Positions 19,662-28,138 are shown, numbered from the stretch's first letter. The stretch: DNA of 64,000 nucleotides from Bacteroidota bacterium (GCA_027488835.1 JAIYAW010000007.1:186001-250000); one strand, 5' to 3'. Translations and numbers: made by a program. Notes: generated by a model not told the origin, from the letters alone.

Positions 19662-19714
19662 CAAAAGCAATTTTAATTTTTATTACACCTTCACAATGTT
19701 TTCCTAGTTATTTA

Positions 19715-19737
19715 TTAAGTGTGTATTTGACACTTAT
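19715..19737. promoter_or_regulatory. Candidate operator of the NUDIX regulator
   Basis: Imperfect palindrome TTAAGTGT-(7 nt)-ACACTTAT, 7 of 8 arm positions paired, between the divergent regulator and sugar operon. The TTG at 19727-19729 inside it stands 19 bases before TATCTTG (19749-19755), so the palindrome covers the probable -33 element of the sugar operon. That is where a repressor would bind. The link to the regulator is inferred from position. Confidence 0.6.
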
Positions 19738-19748
19738 TGTTTTTTTAT

Positions 19749-19755
19749 TATCTTG
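19749..19755 (+). promoter_or_regulatory. Probable -7 box of the maltose phosphorolysis operon
   Basis: TATCTTG, one T shorter than the TAnnTTTG consensus, with TTG at 19727-19729 as the -33 element; ATG at 19772. Confidence 0.45.
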
Positions 19756-19771
19756 CAACAAATTTTAAAAA

Positions 19772-20629
19772 ATGATATTAGTAGCAGATAGCGGAAGCAC
19801 GAAATGCGATTGGATTTTCACAGATGGTGCAAACACACGATTAACATTCCACACCATGGGTTTCAATCCGTTTTTTCATAATTCTGAACTTATTGAATCA
19901 GAAATTCGCAAAAATGAAGCATTGGCAGAATTGGCTTTAAAAGTTGATCACGTCTTCTTTTACGGCGCAGGCGCCAGTCATGCCTCAAGAAATGAAATCG
20001 TGGCAATTGCATTGCGTAAAGTTTTTACAAAAGCAGAAGTAATGGTTGACCATGATTTATTAGGTGCTGTTCGTGCCACCTGCGGAGATGAAGCTGGTAT
20101 TTCTTGTATTCTTGGTACAGGTTCAAATAGCTGCTATTTTGATGGTGCCGACATTCACGAAGTAGTACCTGCCTTAGGCTATGTTCTTGGCGATGAAGCA
20201 GGTGGAACTTTTTATGGCAAAGAACTTCTCAGAATGTTCCTTTACCACGAACTTCCCGATAAAATTCACCAAGGTTTAATTGATACTTTTGGATTAACAA
20301 AAGAAGGAATATTTGAGGCTGTTTATAACAAACCTAATCCAAACGTTTATCTAGCATCTTTTATGCGCTTTTTAAGCGACAACCGCGATGACAAATGGGT
20401 AAGAGACTTTATTTATAATGGTTTCAGTAAATTTATCAATATCCATATTTGGAAATATCCCAACCACAAAGATGTACCAGTACATTTTGTTGGCTCTGTA
20501 GCTTTTCATTTTAGCGATTTGTTAAAAGAAGCTTGCAAAATTCACAGATTGAATGTGGGTGTTATTACACGTGAACCTGTCATTAACTTGGTTGAATACC
20601 ATTTGAATAAGGTACAGTCAGCTGTATGA
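19772..20629 (+). CDS. BadF/BadG-type sugar kinase (GlcNAc kinase-like; probable glucose kinase)
   Basis: 285 residues of the ASKHA fold. Phosphate-1 loop DSGSTKCDW (about 6-14), phosphate-2 loop ILGTGSNSCYFDG (about 112-124) and GYVLGDEAGGTFYGKELL are those of the BadF/BadG/BcrA ATPase family that includes N-acetylglucosamine kinase. It overlaps the next gene by four bases (ATGA). In this operon phosphorolysis of maltose releases free glucose, so glucose is the likely substrate; glucosamine or GlcNAc (compare the GH20 gene at 45202) is the alternative. Cytoplasmic. Confidence 0.87.
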   Translation: MILVADSGSTKCDWIFTDGANTRLTFHTMGFNPFFHNSELIESEIRKNEALAELALKVDHVFFYGAGASHASRNEIVAIALRKVFTKAEVMVDHDLLGAVRATCGDEAGISCILGTGSNSCYFDGADIHEVVPALGYVLGDEAGGTFYGKELLRMFLYHELPDKIHQGLIDTFGLTKEGIFEAVYNKPNPNVYLASFMRFLSDNRDDKWVRDFIYNGFSKFINIHIWKYPNHKDVPVHFVGSVAFHFSDLLKEACKIHRLNVGVITREPVINLVEYHLNKVQSAV

Positions 20630-21261
20630 TTCAAGGCATCATCTTAGACCTAGATGGTGTAATTTGCGATACCGCAAAGTTCCACTTTGAAGCTTGGAAA
20701 CGCTTGGCCGAAGATTATGGATATTCATTAACCGAAGCCGACAATGAAGCTTTAAAAGGCGTTTCTCGAGTTGATTCACTGAAGTTTATTTTACAAAAAG
20801 CAAATACTACCCTTTCTTCAGAGCAATTTGAAGTTGATTTAATAAGAAAAAATCAATGGTATTTAGATCTGGTTCAGGAAATGGACAGTTCATTCCTCTT
20901 GGATGGAGTTGCTGATTTCTTCGAAAAAGCCATTTCCCTCAATATTCCCTTGGCACTTGGATCTGCCAGTAAAAATGCAAATCTTGTACTCGAAAAAGTC
21001 GGTTTGCTAAATAAATTCAACGCCATTGTTGATGCCAATCTTGTTGTCAATGGAAAACCACATCCAGAAACATTTTTAAAAGCCGCTGAACTGATTCAGA
21101 TTGCTTCTGAAAATTGCGTGGTTTTTGAAGACAGTGCTTCGGGTGTGCAAGCTGCTATTTCAGGGAAAATGTTTGTTGTGGGAATTGGCACTCAAAACGA
21201 CCTACCTTTGGCTAATTATTGCATCCCAAATTTGGGTGCTTTCGATTTTAATACACTTTAA
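20626..21261 (+). CDS. pgmB: Beta-phosphoglucomutase
   Basis: 211-residue HAD phosphatase-fold enzyme. Motif I is ILDLDGVICDTAKFHFEAW with the nucleophile D8 and acid/base D10; the cap domain follows (about 15-90, with the substrate-specificity stretch GVSRVDSL); motif II is LGSASKN, motif III Lys in KPHPETF, and motif IV EDSASGVQAA. It converts beta-glucose 1-phosphate to glucose 6-phosphate. Placed between the kinase and the GH65 phosphorylase, with stop-to-start gaps of -4 and 3 bases, it completes the maltose phosphorolysis route. Confidence 0.95.
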   Translation: MIQGIILDLDGVICDTAKFHFEAWKRLAEDYGYSLTEADNEALKGVSRVDSLKFILQKANTTLSSEQFEVDLIRKNQWYLDLVQEMDSSFLLDGVADFFEKAISLNIPLALGSASKNANLVLEKVGLLNKFNAIVDANLVVNGKPHPETFLKAAELIQIASENCVVFEDSASGVQAAISGKMFVVGIGTQNDLPLANYCIPNLGAFDFNTL

Positions 21262-21264
21262 TTT

Positions 21265-23565
21265 ATGATAAAATATTTCAAGGCCGATCCATGGAAAGTG
21301 ATTGAAGAAGGCTTCAATCCCGAAATGAATGAAATTGCTGAAAGCGTTTTTAGCATTGGAAATGGCATGATGGGCCAACGGGCCAATTTGGAAGAATCTT
21401 ATTCTGGAAAGTCCCTCCAAGGAACCTATGTGGGTGGCGTTTATTACCCCGATAAAACACGTGTGGGTTGGTGGAAAAATGGTTACCCTGAATATTTTGC
21501 AAAAGTCATAAACAGCACCTATTGGTCTGGATTACATATTTGGATAAACAATGAATTGGTAGATTTATACTCAGCGTCTATCAACAGTTTTCACAGAGAA
21601 CTCGACATGTACAATGGCTTGCTCTTTAGAAAATGTAACATCACACTAAAAAATGGCATTTCCGTTGAAATTGAATCTACCCGATTCTACAGCTTAATCA
21701 ACAAAGAATACAGCGCTTTGCGCTACAAAATCACTCCCAATACCGCTTGTGAAATTAAAATCGAAAACTATGTAGATGCCGATGTTTCAAATAAAGACAG
21801 TAACTACGACGAAAAGTTTTGGGAAGAAATCAAACAGGAAAGCACTGAAAACAAACTATTTGTAACCGTAAAAACCAAAAAATTAAATTGGCACCTTTGC
21901 ACGGGAGTTAAATTTTCTCTTTTTTCGGGGGACGATGAACTGTCGGCAATTCCAGCACATAACCAACATCCAAAATTCGCAAGTAGCATTTATACCGTAA
22001 ATGCAAATGGCGGTCAAACCATAACAGCGGTGAAACATGCCATTTCGGCAAGCAGTTTCCACCACCCTATTGAAAGCTTAGAACTGCATACAAAGAAAAC
22101 CTTAGAAAAAATGGCCGCTTCATCTTTTGAAAGTCATTTAGATATGAGTGCAAAAGCTTGGCAAGAAAAATGGAAATCGAGCGATGTTGAAATTGAAGGC
22201 GATGTTGAAGCACAACAAGCTGTAAGATTCAACATTTATCAATTAAATCAAACCTATTGCGGTGATGATCCCCGCCTAAATATTGGACCAAAAGGTTATA
22301 CCGGAGAAAAATACGGCGGAAGTACGTATTGGGATACCGAAGCATATTGCCTACCTTTCTATTTGGCAACCAGCGATCCAGCAATCTCGAAACAACTCTT
22401 GGTTTATCGTTACAAACAACTAGATAAAGCCATTGAAAATGCGGGTAAACTAGGATTTAAAAATGGCGCGGCATTATACCCTATGGTTACCATGAACGGT
22501 GAAGAATGTCACAACGAATGGGAAATTACCTTCGAGGAAATTCATAGAAATGGCGCAATTGCTTATGCCATTCACAATTATATTGAACACACCGGCGACA
22601 AAGCTTATTTGGCAGAAGGCGGATTTGAAGTATTGTTAGGCATTGCGCGTTTTTGGTCACAGCGTGTACATTGGAGCCAAAACTTTGGCCGTTATGAAAT
22701 GCACGGAGTTACCGGTCCTAACGAATACGAAAACAATGTAAACAACAATTGGTATACAAGTTATATTGCTTGTTGGTGCATGATGTATGCGGCAGAATGT
22801 GCCGGGTATTTGCAAAACCAACATCCCTCAGAATTTACAAATATTGTTAAGAAAACCAACTTCAATGTTTCTCTCGAAATAGAAAAATGGAACCATATCA
22901 ACGAAAATATGTACTTGCCTTATGATGAAAATCAAGGTGTTTTTGTACAAAACGATGGTTTCATGAACAAAGAATTGATTCCATGCGATGAATTGGCGCC
23001 AAGTGAACGTCCTATCAATCAAAAATGGAGTTGGGATCGAATTCTAAGAAGTGTTTACATCAAACAAGCAGATGTTTTGCAGGGACTTTATTTCTTTGAG
23101 AATCAGTTTGATATGGATACCCACAAACGCAACTTTGAATTTTACGAACAGTTTACAGTTCATGAAAGTTCTTTGAGCCCTTGTGTTCATAGCATTCTTG
23201 CTGCCAAAATTGGGCTAACAGAAAAGGCATACGAAATGTATTTGCGCACCGCCAGATTGGATCTAGACAATTACAACAACGACACTGAAGATGGCTTACA
23301 CATTACCAGTATGGCCGGTAGTTATTTGAGCATTGTGCAAGGTTTTGGTGGATTAAGAATCAAAAACCAATCTCTGTATTTAGACCCACATTGTCCTGAA
23401 CAATGGCATGGCTACAAATTCAGAATTTTATACAAAAATAGTCCTGTGAGTATTTCTGTAAATCATTCTGGAACCAGCGTTCAAAACCATGGAGAATCTG
23501 AAATAGAGGTCCATTTTAAACAGCAAAGAATTGTAATCAAAGCCGGTGGTGTTGTGAATTTATAA
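21265..23565 (+). CDS. GH65 maltose phosphorylase
   Basis: 766 residues, the usual length of bacterial maltose phosphorylases. The N-terminal beta-sandwich domain (about 1-260) holds NPEMNEIAESVFSIGNGMMGQRAN; the (alpha/alpha)6 barrel carries MNGEECHNEWEITFEEIHRNG (about 410-430) and GVTGPNEYENNVNNNW, whose Glu487 sits where the catalytic acid of characterised maltose phosphorylases lies. Reaction: maltose + phosphate to beta-glucose 1-phosphate + glucose. A related disaccharide (trehalose, kojibiose, nigerose) is possible, but the GEECHNEWE text favours maltose. No signal peptide, so maltose must be imported; no transporter is in this cluster. Confidence 0.92.
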   Translation: MIKYFKADPWKVIEEGFNPEMNEIAESVFSIGNGMMGQRANLEESYSGKSLQGTYVGGVYYPDKTRVGWWKNGYPEYFAKVINSTYWSGLHIWINNELVDLYSASINSFHRELDMYNGLLFRKCNITLKNGISVEIESTRFYSLINKEYSALRYKITPNTACEIKIENYVDADVSNKDSNYDEKFWEEIKQESTENKLFVTVKTKKLNWHLCTGVKFSLFSGDDELSAIPAHNQHPKFASSIYTVNANGGQTITAVKHAISASSFHHPIESLELHTKKTLEKMAASSFESHLDMSAKAWQEKWKSSDVEIEGDVEAQQAVRFNIYQLNQTYCGDDPRLNIGPKGYTGEKYGGSTYWDTEAYCLPFYLATSDPAISKQLLVYRYKQLDKAIENAGKLGFKNGAALYPMVTMNGEECHNEWEITFEEIHRNGAIAYAIHNYIEHTGDKAYLAEGGFEVLLGIARFWSQRVHWSQNFGRYEMHGVTGPNEYENNVNNNWYTSYIACWCMMYAAECAGYLQNQHPSEFTNIVKKTNFNVSLEIEKWNHINENMYLPYDENQGVFVQNDGFMNKELIPCDELAPSERPINQKWSWDRILRSVYIKQADVLQGLYFFENQFDMDTHKRNFEFYEQFTVHESSLSPCVHSILAAKIGLTEKAYEMYLRTARLDLDNYNNDTEDGLHITSMAGSYLSIVQGFGGLRIKNQSLYLDPHCPEQWHGYKFRILYKNSPVSISVNHSGTSVQNHGESEIEVHFKQQRIVIKAGGVVNL

Positions 23566-23652
23566 ATTCACTTTTTCATGTTTATAAATCAGGGCATTTT
23601 TTTATTTGCCAAACTTTTCCTTATTTTTGATATTCAACAACCAAAATAACCA

Positions 23653-24573
23653 ATGAAATTCTATAGAATAGTTCTCGTCTTTGTGTTGTGTTTATCTACA
23701 AAATTTTCTTCTGCACAAACAGATGTTGATGGACTCATGATGGGCAAAAAGAACCTCTGCGGTGGATTGGTTTATGGTTATGGCTCATGGACAAATTATT
23801 GGGAAGGACAAAATTTGCGAATCAATGAAAACCTCGGAACTGTGAGTTCTCAATCGGCTTGGGCAATGGCAAACTATGGCATTACCGATAAAATCAACTT
23901 TATCGCCATGGCGCCATATATGTCGAATAAAGCTTCTGCTGGAACCCTTATGGGGCATCAAGGCGTTCAAGATTTATCGATGCTCCTCAAATGGGAATTC
24001 TTTGGAAGGGCATTTGGCAAAAACTATGTGAGCTTACTTGCTTTTGCAGGATATTCAACCCCATTAACCGATTACGTTGCCGATTATTTACCCTTGTCAA
24101 TTGGCATGCACAGCTCAAATACCATGGGTAGAATTATGCTCGATGTTCAACGTGGAAAATGGTACGCAACCGCATCTACAAATTATATTTCAAGAAGCAA
24201 CGTAACCATCGACAGAGATGCCTATTACACAACCAAAATGATTTATAGCAATCAAGTTGAAATGCCCTCTCTTATGGGTTACAATGTGAGATTTGGATAT
24301 AGAAAAGATGCCGATTTGGTGCTAGAAGCGGTTTTGGATGGTTTGAATACAATGGGCGGCTACGACATGCGCAAAAATGAAATGCCATTTTTAAGCAACA
24401 AAATGGACGTTGCAAGAATTGGAATCAATGTAAAAATCCCAATTCCAATAATAAACGGACTCAGTTTTACGGGAAATTCAATGTATACAATTGCCGGAAG
24501 AAACATGGGTAAATCAACCATGTTCATGGCTGGAATTTTATTTCAAACCGATTTCACCCAAACAACCAATTGA
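23653..24573 (+). CDS. Outer-membrane beta-barrel protein
   Basis: 306 residues, signal peptide ending SSAQ near residue 22. The mature chain alternates polar and hydrophobic residues in many short strands with aromatic girdles (GGLVYGYGSWTNYWEGQNL, NYVSLLAFAGYSTPL, ARIGINVKIPIPI) and ends in a strand with terminal hydrophobics (FMAGILFQTDF), so it should be a barrel of roughly 12 strands. It resembles the transporter-like barrel proteins often listed as phenol-degradation or MetA-pathway outer-membrane proteins. The next gene starts five bases after its stop, so the two form an operon. TATTTTTG at 23622-23629 may be its promoter. Ligand unknown. Confidence 0.75.
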   Translation: MKFYRIVLVFVLCLSTKFSSAQTDVDGLMMGKKNLCGGLVYGYGSWTNYWEGQNLRINENLGTVSSQSAWAMANYGITDKINFIAMAPYMSNKASAGTLMGHQGVQDLSMLLKWEFFGRAFGKNYVSLLAFAGYSTPLTDYVADYLPLSIGMHSSNTMGRIMLDVQRGKWYATASTNYISRSNVTIDRDAYYTTKMIYSNQVEMPSLMGYNVRFGYRKDADLVLEAVLDGLNTMGGYDMRKNEMPFLSNKMDVARIGINVKIPIPIINGLSFTGNSMYTIAGRNMGKSTMFMAGILFQTDFTQTTN

Positions 24574-24578
24574 GCATC

Positions 24579-26123
24579 ATGAAGTTTTTAAAAACCATTT
24601 TCGCAACATTTACAATTATTTACATCTTATTTTCTTGCGAAAAAACAGAGCTAGCAAACAACATGAATTATCAGGCATTGAATCCCCTCAACGCCGATAC
24701 CGCTGCTGGAAATTGGAAACCCATTTTACTTTCTAAAGCAAATGAAATTGCATTAACTGCACCAATTGCCGTTACTTCAGCCGATTATAAATTAGAACTT
24801 TTAGAAATCAAAAGTTGGCAAAATAACATCACTTCGTCTGAAGAAGAGTTGTTAAATTATTGGAGTGCGGGTGTAGTACTCCGTTGGAATGAAATCATGA
24901 GAGAACTTGTTGCCAAGTACAACATCCCTCCATACCAAAACGAAGATGGAACCTACCCCATACCTAATGCTGCAAATCCGTTGGCTTATCCATTTTTCCC
25001 GTTTTCAAATCCGCCATACGCTGCAAGAGCTTATGCTTATTTGTCTGCTGCACAATACGATGCAATGGTTTCGGCATATTATTACAAAAGCTTATACAAA
25101 AGGCCTCGCCCTTCGGTGGTTGATGCCACTGTAAAAGAATTGGTTCCAGTAACCAAAGATTATGCTTATCCAAGCGAAGAAGCTGTGGCTGCAGGTGCTT
25201 CAGCGGCAATCCTAACTTTGATGTTCCCTGGGGAACAAGAGTTCATCCAACAGAAACTTACAGAATGCAAGAACTATAGGATTTTGGCCGGTGCCAACAC
25301 CCGAAGTGACGTTGAAGCCGGTGCGACTTTAGGCAAAGCTGTTGCCGCAAAATTCATTGGTCGTGCGAGAACAGATAGGGCTGGCAAAGCTGTTGGAACG
25401 CCAACCGATTGGGCCAATTTGGTTACGAACACTGAAAAGAAAGGTGAAGTGGCTTGGCTAAGCCAAGAAAGTCCCAAACGACCACCCATGTTGCCCCTAT
25501 TTGGAAGAACAATTGGGTTTTTGGTAGATACCATTGAAGTGGTGAATGGACGACCGTTCCCACCCCCTTCTACCAATTCAGACCAATTCAAAAAAGAACT
25601 CGCCGAGGTTTTATACTACAGTCAAAATGCAACCAGAGAACGCATAAAAATTGTTCATTTTTGGGGGGACGGAGCAGGCACCTACACGCCTCCTGGCCAT
25701 TGGAATGCCATTGCTTGTAGGGATTTCATTTCCCTCAGAATGAGCGAAGCGCGTTGGGCCAGAAACTTAGCGCTGCTCAATATGAGTATGTTTGATGCTG
25801 CAATCTGCTGTTGGGATGCGAAGTACTTTTACTTTAATCCACGACCAACTCAAATGGATCCAAATTGCAAAACGCTTACAGGGATTCCTAACTTTCCGGC
25901 TTATGTTAGCGGTCATAGCACCTTCAGTGGAGCTGCTGCCACAATTTTGGGACATATCAATGCCACAAAATTAAACGATTACAATGCAATGGCTGATGAA
26001 GCCAGCAAAAGTCGTTTGTACGGCGCCATCCACTACCGCAGCGATATCGAAGTAGGCATGCAAATGGGAAAAGCAATTGGCCAAAAAGCAATTTCGCGCG
26101 CAAAAACGGATGGTGCTGAGTAG
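24579..26123 (+). CDS. PAP2/vanadium haloperoxidase-like lipoprotein with a decayed duplicated half
   Basis: 514 residues from the ATG at 24579; a TTG at 24570 is also in frame. Lipobox LFSC gives an acylated Cys20. The C-terminal half has the full acid phosphatase/vanadium peroxidase signature: K-x6-RP in KYFYFNPRP (about 415-423), SGH at 444-446, and SR-x5-H-x3-D with H485 and D489. The N-terminal half shows the same landmarks in ruins: YKRPRPS near 172, YPSEEA near 196, TRSDVEAGATLGKA near 241, at nearly the same spacing. The active half could act as a phosphatase or haloperoxidase in the periplasm; sequence alone does not say which. Paired with the upstream barrel protein. Confidence 0.83.
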   Translation: MKFLKTIFATFTIIYILFSCEKTELANNMNYQALNPLNADTAAGNWKPILLSKANEIALTAPIAVTSADYKLELLEIKSWQNNITSSEEELLNYWSAGVVLRWNEIMRELVAKYNIPPYQNEDGTYPIPNAANPLAYPFFPFSNPPYAARAYAYLSAAQYDAMVSAYYYKSLYKRPRPSVVDATVKELVPVTKDYAYPSEEAVAAGASAAILTLMFPGEQEFIQQKLTECKNYRILAGANTRSDVEAGATLGKAVAAKFIGRARTDRAGKAVGTPTDWANLVTNTEKKGEVAWLSQESPKRPPMLPLFGRTIGFLVDTIEVVNGRPFPPPSTNSDQFKKELAEVLYYSQNATRERIKIVHFWGDGAGTYTPPGHWNAIACRDFISLRMSEARWARNLALLNMSMFDAAICCWDAKYFYFNPRPTQMDPNCKTLTGIPNFPAYVSGHSTFSGAAATILGHINATKLNDYNAMADEASKSRLYGAIHYRSDIEVGMQMGKAIGQKAISRAKTDGAE

Positions 26124-26171
26124 TGCTTTGTATCTATTACGATTTCTCTTTTAGAGAATCAATTTATTTCG

Positions 26172-26179
26172 TATATTTG
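26172..26179 (+). promoter_or_regulatory. Promoter -7 box of tRNA(CAU)
   Basis: TATATTTG, identical to the box ahead of tRNA-Arg and followed by a similar GCACCC start. It is 12 bases before the tRNA 5' end. Confidence 0.7.
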
Positions 26180-26191
26180 CACCCTCAAAAG

Positions 26192-26265
26192 GGGCCTATA
26201 GCTCATTCGGTTAGAGCAACTGACTCATAATCAGTAGGTGCTTGGTTCGATTCCAAGTGGGCCCA
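26192..26265 (+). tRNA. tRNA with CAU anticodon, probably tRNA-Ile2 (lysidine type)
   Basis: 74-nt cloverleaf: acceptor GGGCCTA/TGGGCCC (one T-G wobble), D arm GCTC/GAGC, anticodon arm ACTGA-CTCATAA-TCAGT, T arm CTTGG/CCAAG, discriminator A. CAU can be elongator Met, initiator Met or Ile2. Pairs C4-G69 and C5-G68 are those used by TilS to recognise tRNA-Ile2 in E. coli, and position 1 is paired, which excludes an initiator. I favour Ile2; elongator Met is the alternative. Confidence 0.9.
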
Positions 26266-26267
26266 CT

Positions 26268-26299
26268 TAAAAGTCTCCAAGTAATTGGGGGCTTTTTTT
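26268..26299 (+). terminator. Intrinsic terminator of tRNA(CAU)
   Basis: AAAAGTCTCCAA-gtaa-TTGGGGGCTTTT (with G-U pairs) followed by further T, starting three bases after the tRNA. Confidence 0.83.
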
Positions 26300-26304
26300 G
26301 TGCA

Positions 26305-27105
26305 TTATTTTTGTACGATAAACTTAGTATCTGACATTTTAATTCCGTTTGAATATATCTGACATAAATAAGTTCCGTTACTAAATTCTTGAGTATCAAT
26401 TAGTAGTTCTTTATAGTTTTTGTCAATAGTATATGACTTTACTATGTTACCTTTTATGTCATAAACTGAAACTGTAGCCACCTTGATGTTCGTTGGTAAA
26501 GTATATGCAAGTTTGATATAGTTTACCGCTGGATTAGGATATATTTCAAGAAAATTATTATTGTAATCTATAGTTTTAATGGCTGCTGCAAATAAAGTTC
26601 CAGGCAAACTGTACACTTTTAAAGCATTATCACTATGATTATCAAGTATCATTTTTGTTTCACCGGTTGTATTAAAAATAGCCTCAATCTTGTCACCGTA
26701 GCTATTCATTGCCGGTGTTTCACTTGCTTTATCTAAAATTATATCACCTGTTTCGTTGATAATCTTTGTAACACTATTTATCCAATTTCCATCGTCTTGA
26801 TAATAAACCATAAATTCTACCTCTGCATCTAAATCAAATGTTGTTTCAGAAACGTACACCACCCAAACTCCAGTTTTTCCTGACAACACTGGGAATGTCA
26901 TACTCTTAAATAATGAATGATCTAAATTATAAAGTTTTACTTGACCAGTTGTTACATCTACCCACTGATATTTTATTCCCGAATTTGATAATTTGACCAT
27001 TGATGTTTGCCATTTTCCATTTGGATATGAATGTTCAAGTTTAATTTGTCCAAATAAATTACTTGTCAAGAATACAAGTACTACTATATTTATAATTTTT
27101 TTCAT
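26305..27105 (-). CDS. Secreted protein with T9SS sorting domain, function unknown
   Basis: 266 residues with a signal peptide (residues 1-19, ending NLFGQ). Residues ~20-185 are beta-rich and not recognised. The last ~80 residues are a type A T9SS sorting domain: LEIYPNPAVNYIKLAY, then VSVYDIKGNIVKSY, and GTYLCQIYSNG near the end. It should reach the cell surface or medium. The stop lies next to the tRNA terminator; the gene stands alone. Confidence 0.75.
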   Translation of the reverse strand: MKKIINIVVLVFLTSNLFGQIKLEHSYPNGKWQTSMVKLSNSGIKYQWVDVTTGQVKLYNLDHSLFKSMTFPVLSGKTGVWVVYVSETTFDLDAEVEFMVYYQDDGNWINSVTKIINETGDIILDKASETPAMNSYGDKIEAIFNTTGETKMILDNHSDNALKVYSLPGTLFAAAIKTIDYNNNFLEIYPNPAVNYIKLAYTLPTNIKVATVSVYDIKGNIVKSYTIDKNYKELLIDTQEFSNGTYLCQIYSNGIKMSDTKFIVQK

Positions 27106-27298
27106 TTCTTTTTATTAATTTTTGTGAGCTTTCATCACATTTCTGCCAACAAGTTAGATTATACACGAAACTATGATAATCACCTATCAATTCCAAATTT
27201 CCAAGGGTTTCACTTGGCGGGATAAGCCCCATCATTATTAAATTCTATCAAGAATAATTAAAATAAGATTTCAGTATATACCTCAATCGAAATGCCCA

Positions 27299-27322
27299 TA
27301 TAGTATTGAAATTCAATACTAT
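27299..27322. repeat. Perfect 12-bp-arm palindrome
   Basis: TATAGTATTGAA, a single A, then its exact reverse complement. No T-run follows on either strand, so it is not a terminator. It lies in the 483-bp gap between two minus-strand secreted-protein genes. Possible protein-binding site; function unknown. Limits are good to about one base. Confidence 0.7.
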
Positions 27323-27333
27323 AATTCAAAGCA

Positions 27334-27411
27334 AACGAAACGACTGTCGCAAAAAAAAAACCATCTTTCAATGGGTCTTAAAGTCTCTCACCTAGTTACG
27401 TTATCACAAGT
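27334..27411. repeat. Direct repeat, copy 1 (decayed terminator plus flank)
   Basis: About 78 bp closely matching 27488-27564. Shared text includes ACTGTCGC or ACTGTCAC, an A-tract, CCATCTTTC-ATGGGTCTTAA, then AGTCTCTCACCTAGTTACG. In this copy the hairpin arms have lost pairs. It looks like the tail of a duplicated gene whose coding part has gone. Confidence 0.8.
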
Positions 27412-27487
27412 GACAAGAGGCTTGACTAGGTATCACATTACAAATTTAGATAAATTATTTAATTCCATCAACTGTAACTTCTAAAAA

Positions 27488-27564
27488 AACGAAAAAACTG
27501 TCACAAAAAAGACCCATCTTTCGATGGGTCTTAAAGTCTCTCACCTAGTTACGTTGTCGCAAGT
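27488..27564. repeat. Direct repeat, copy 2 (intact terminator plus flank)
   Basis: Second copy of the 27334-27411 repeat. This one carries the intact GACCCATC-TTTC-GATGGGTC hairpin and directly follows the stop of the Lcl_C-like gene at 27589. Confidence 0.8.
27505..27530 (-). terminator. Intrinsic terminator of the single-domain Lcl_C-like gene
   Basis: GACCCATC-GAAA-GATGGGTC followed by TTTTTT on the minus strand, about 60 bases after the stop at 27589. Confidence 0.85.
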
Positions 27565-27588
27565 AAGTAAAAGTAGAATTAATTCAAG

Positions 27589-28017
27589 TTAAAAGGGTTT
27601 AACTGCGCGAACTGAATGAGTATTATTGCCTTTCCCTAAGTAAACTGTACTATTCGTAGTACTTTGTCCATTTTGGAAACTGAAAGTAAAAACATAACCT
27701 ATCGTACCATATTTGGATGATGTCCAATAAGAAGTTGCTGGTATTTTCAAAATCGAGTTATTCTTGTACATTGATGTACATTCTTGTACAGTAGGATATC
27801 TCCAACCAGTGCCTAAATTTGCAACAGCGTTCTTTGCATCCAAAGAATTAAGAGCTTTTGGCATATTGGACTTTTGCATAATCAGTCCAGATTTTCCATC
27901 GGCATTTAAAACGGCTACTATACCATCTAAATGCGCATCACCAACTTTTAATTGGGCCTTAATTGATCCAACCCATAGCATACTGCATAGGATGGTAAAT
28001 AACACTTTAGTTTTCAT
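27589..28017 (-). CDS. Small secreted protein with one Lcl_C (DUF1566)-like domain
   Basis: 142 residues; signal peptide ending SIKAQ. The mature part matches one unit of the three-domain protein at 4161-5417: LKVGDAHLDGIVAVLNADGKSGLIMQKSNMP, LGTGWRYPTVQECTSMY, YWTSSKYG and the final HSVRAVKPF. It is clearly a paralogue, and probably close to the single-domain ancestor. Function unknown; secreted and small, so a binding role is possible. Own terminator downstream. Confidence 0.8.
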   Translation of the reverse strand: MKTKVLFTILCSMLWVGSIKAQLKVGDAHLDGIVAVLNADGKSGLIMQKSNMPKALNSLDAKNAVANLGTGWRYPTVQECTSMYKNNSILKIPATSYWTSSKYGTIGYVFTFSFQNGQSTTNSTVYLGKGNNTHSVRAVKPF

Positions 28018-28138
28018 ATCTTATTTTGCCGCAAGTTAAATCAAAACATTCGTTTCTTTGGTTAAACTGATCTTGAACTCCCAAAATATTTAATTGTTTG
28101 TTTATAGCATTTTAACCTATTCTGGTAAAAACACTTCC

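Noticed and set aside
26192-26265. Initiator tRNA-Met
   Set aside because: The first acceptor base pairs normally and the anticodon stem lacks the three G-C pairs of initiators; C4-G69/C5-G68 favour tRNA-Ile2.
27299-27322. The 12-bp-arm palindrome as an intrinsic terminator
   Set aside because: It has an AT-rich stem, a one-base centre and no T-run on either strand.
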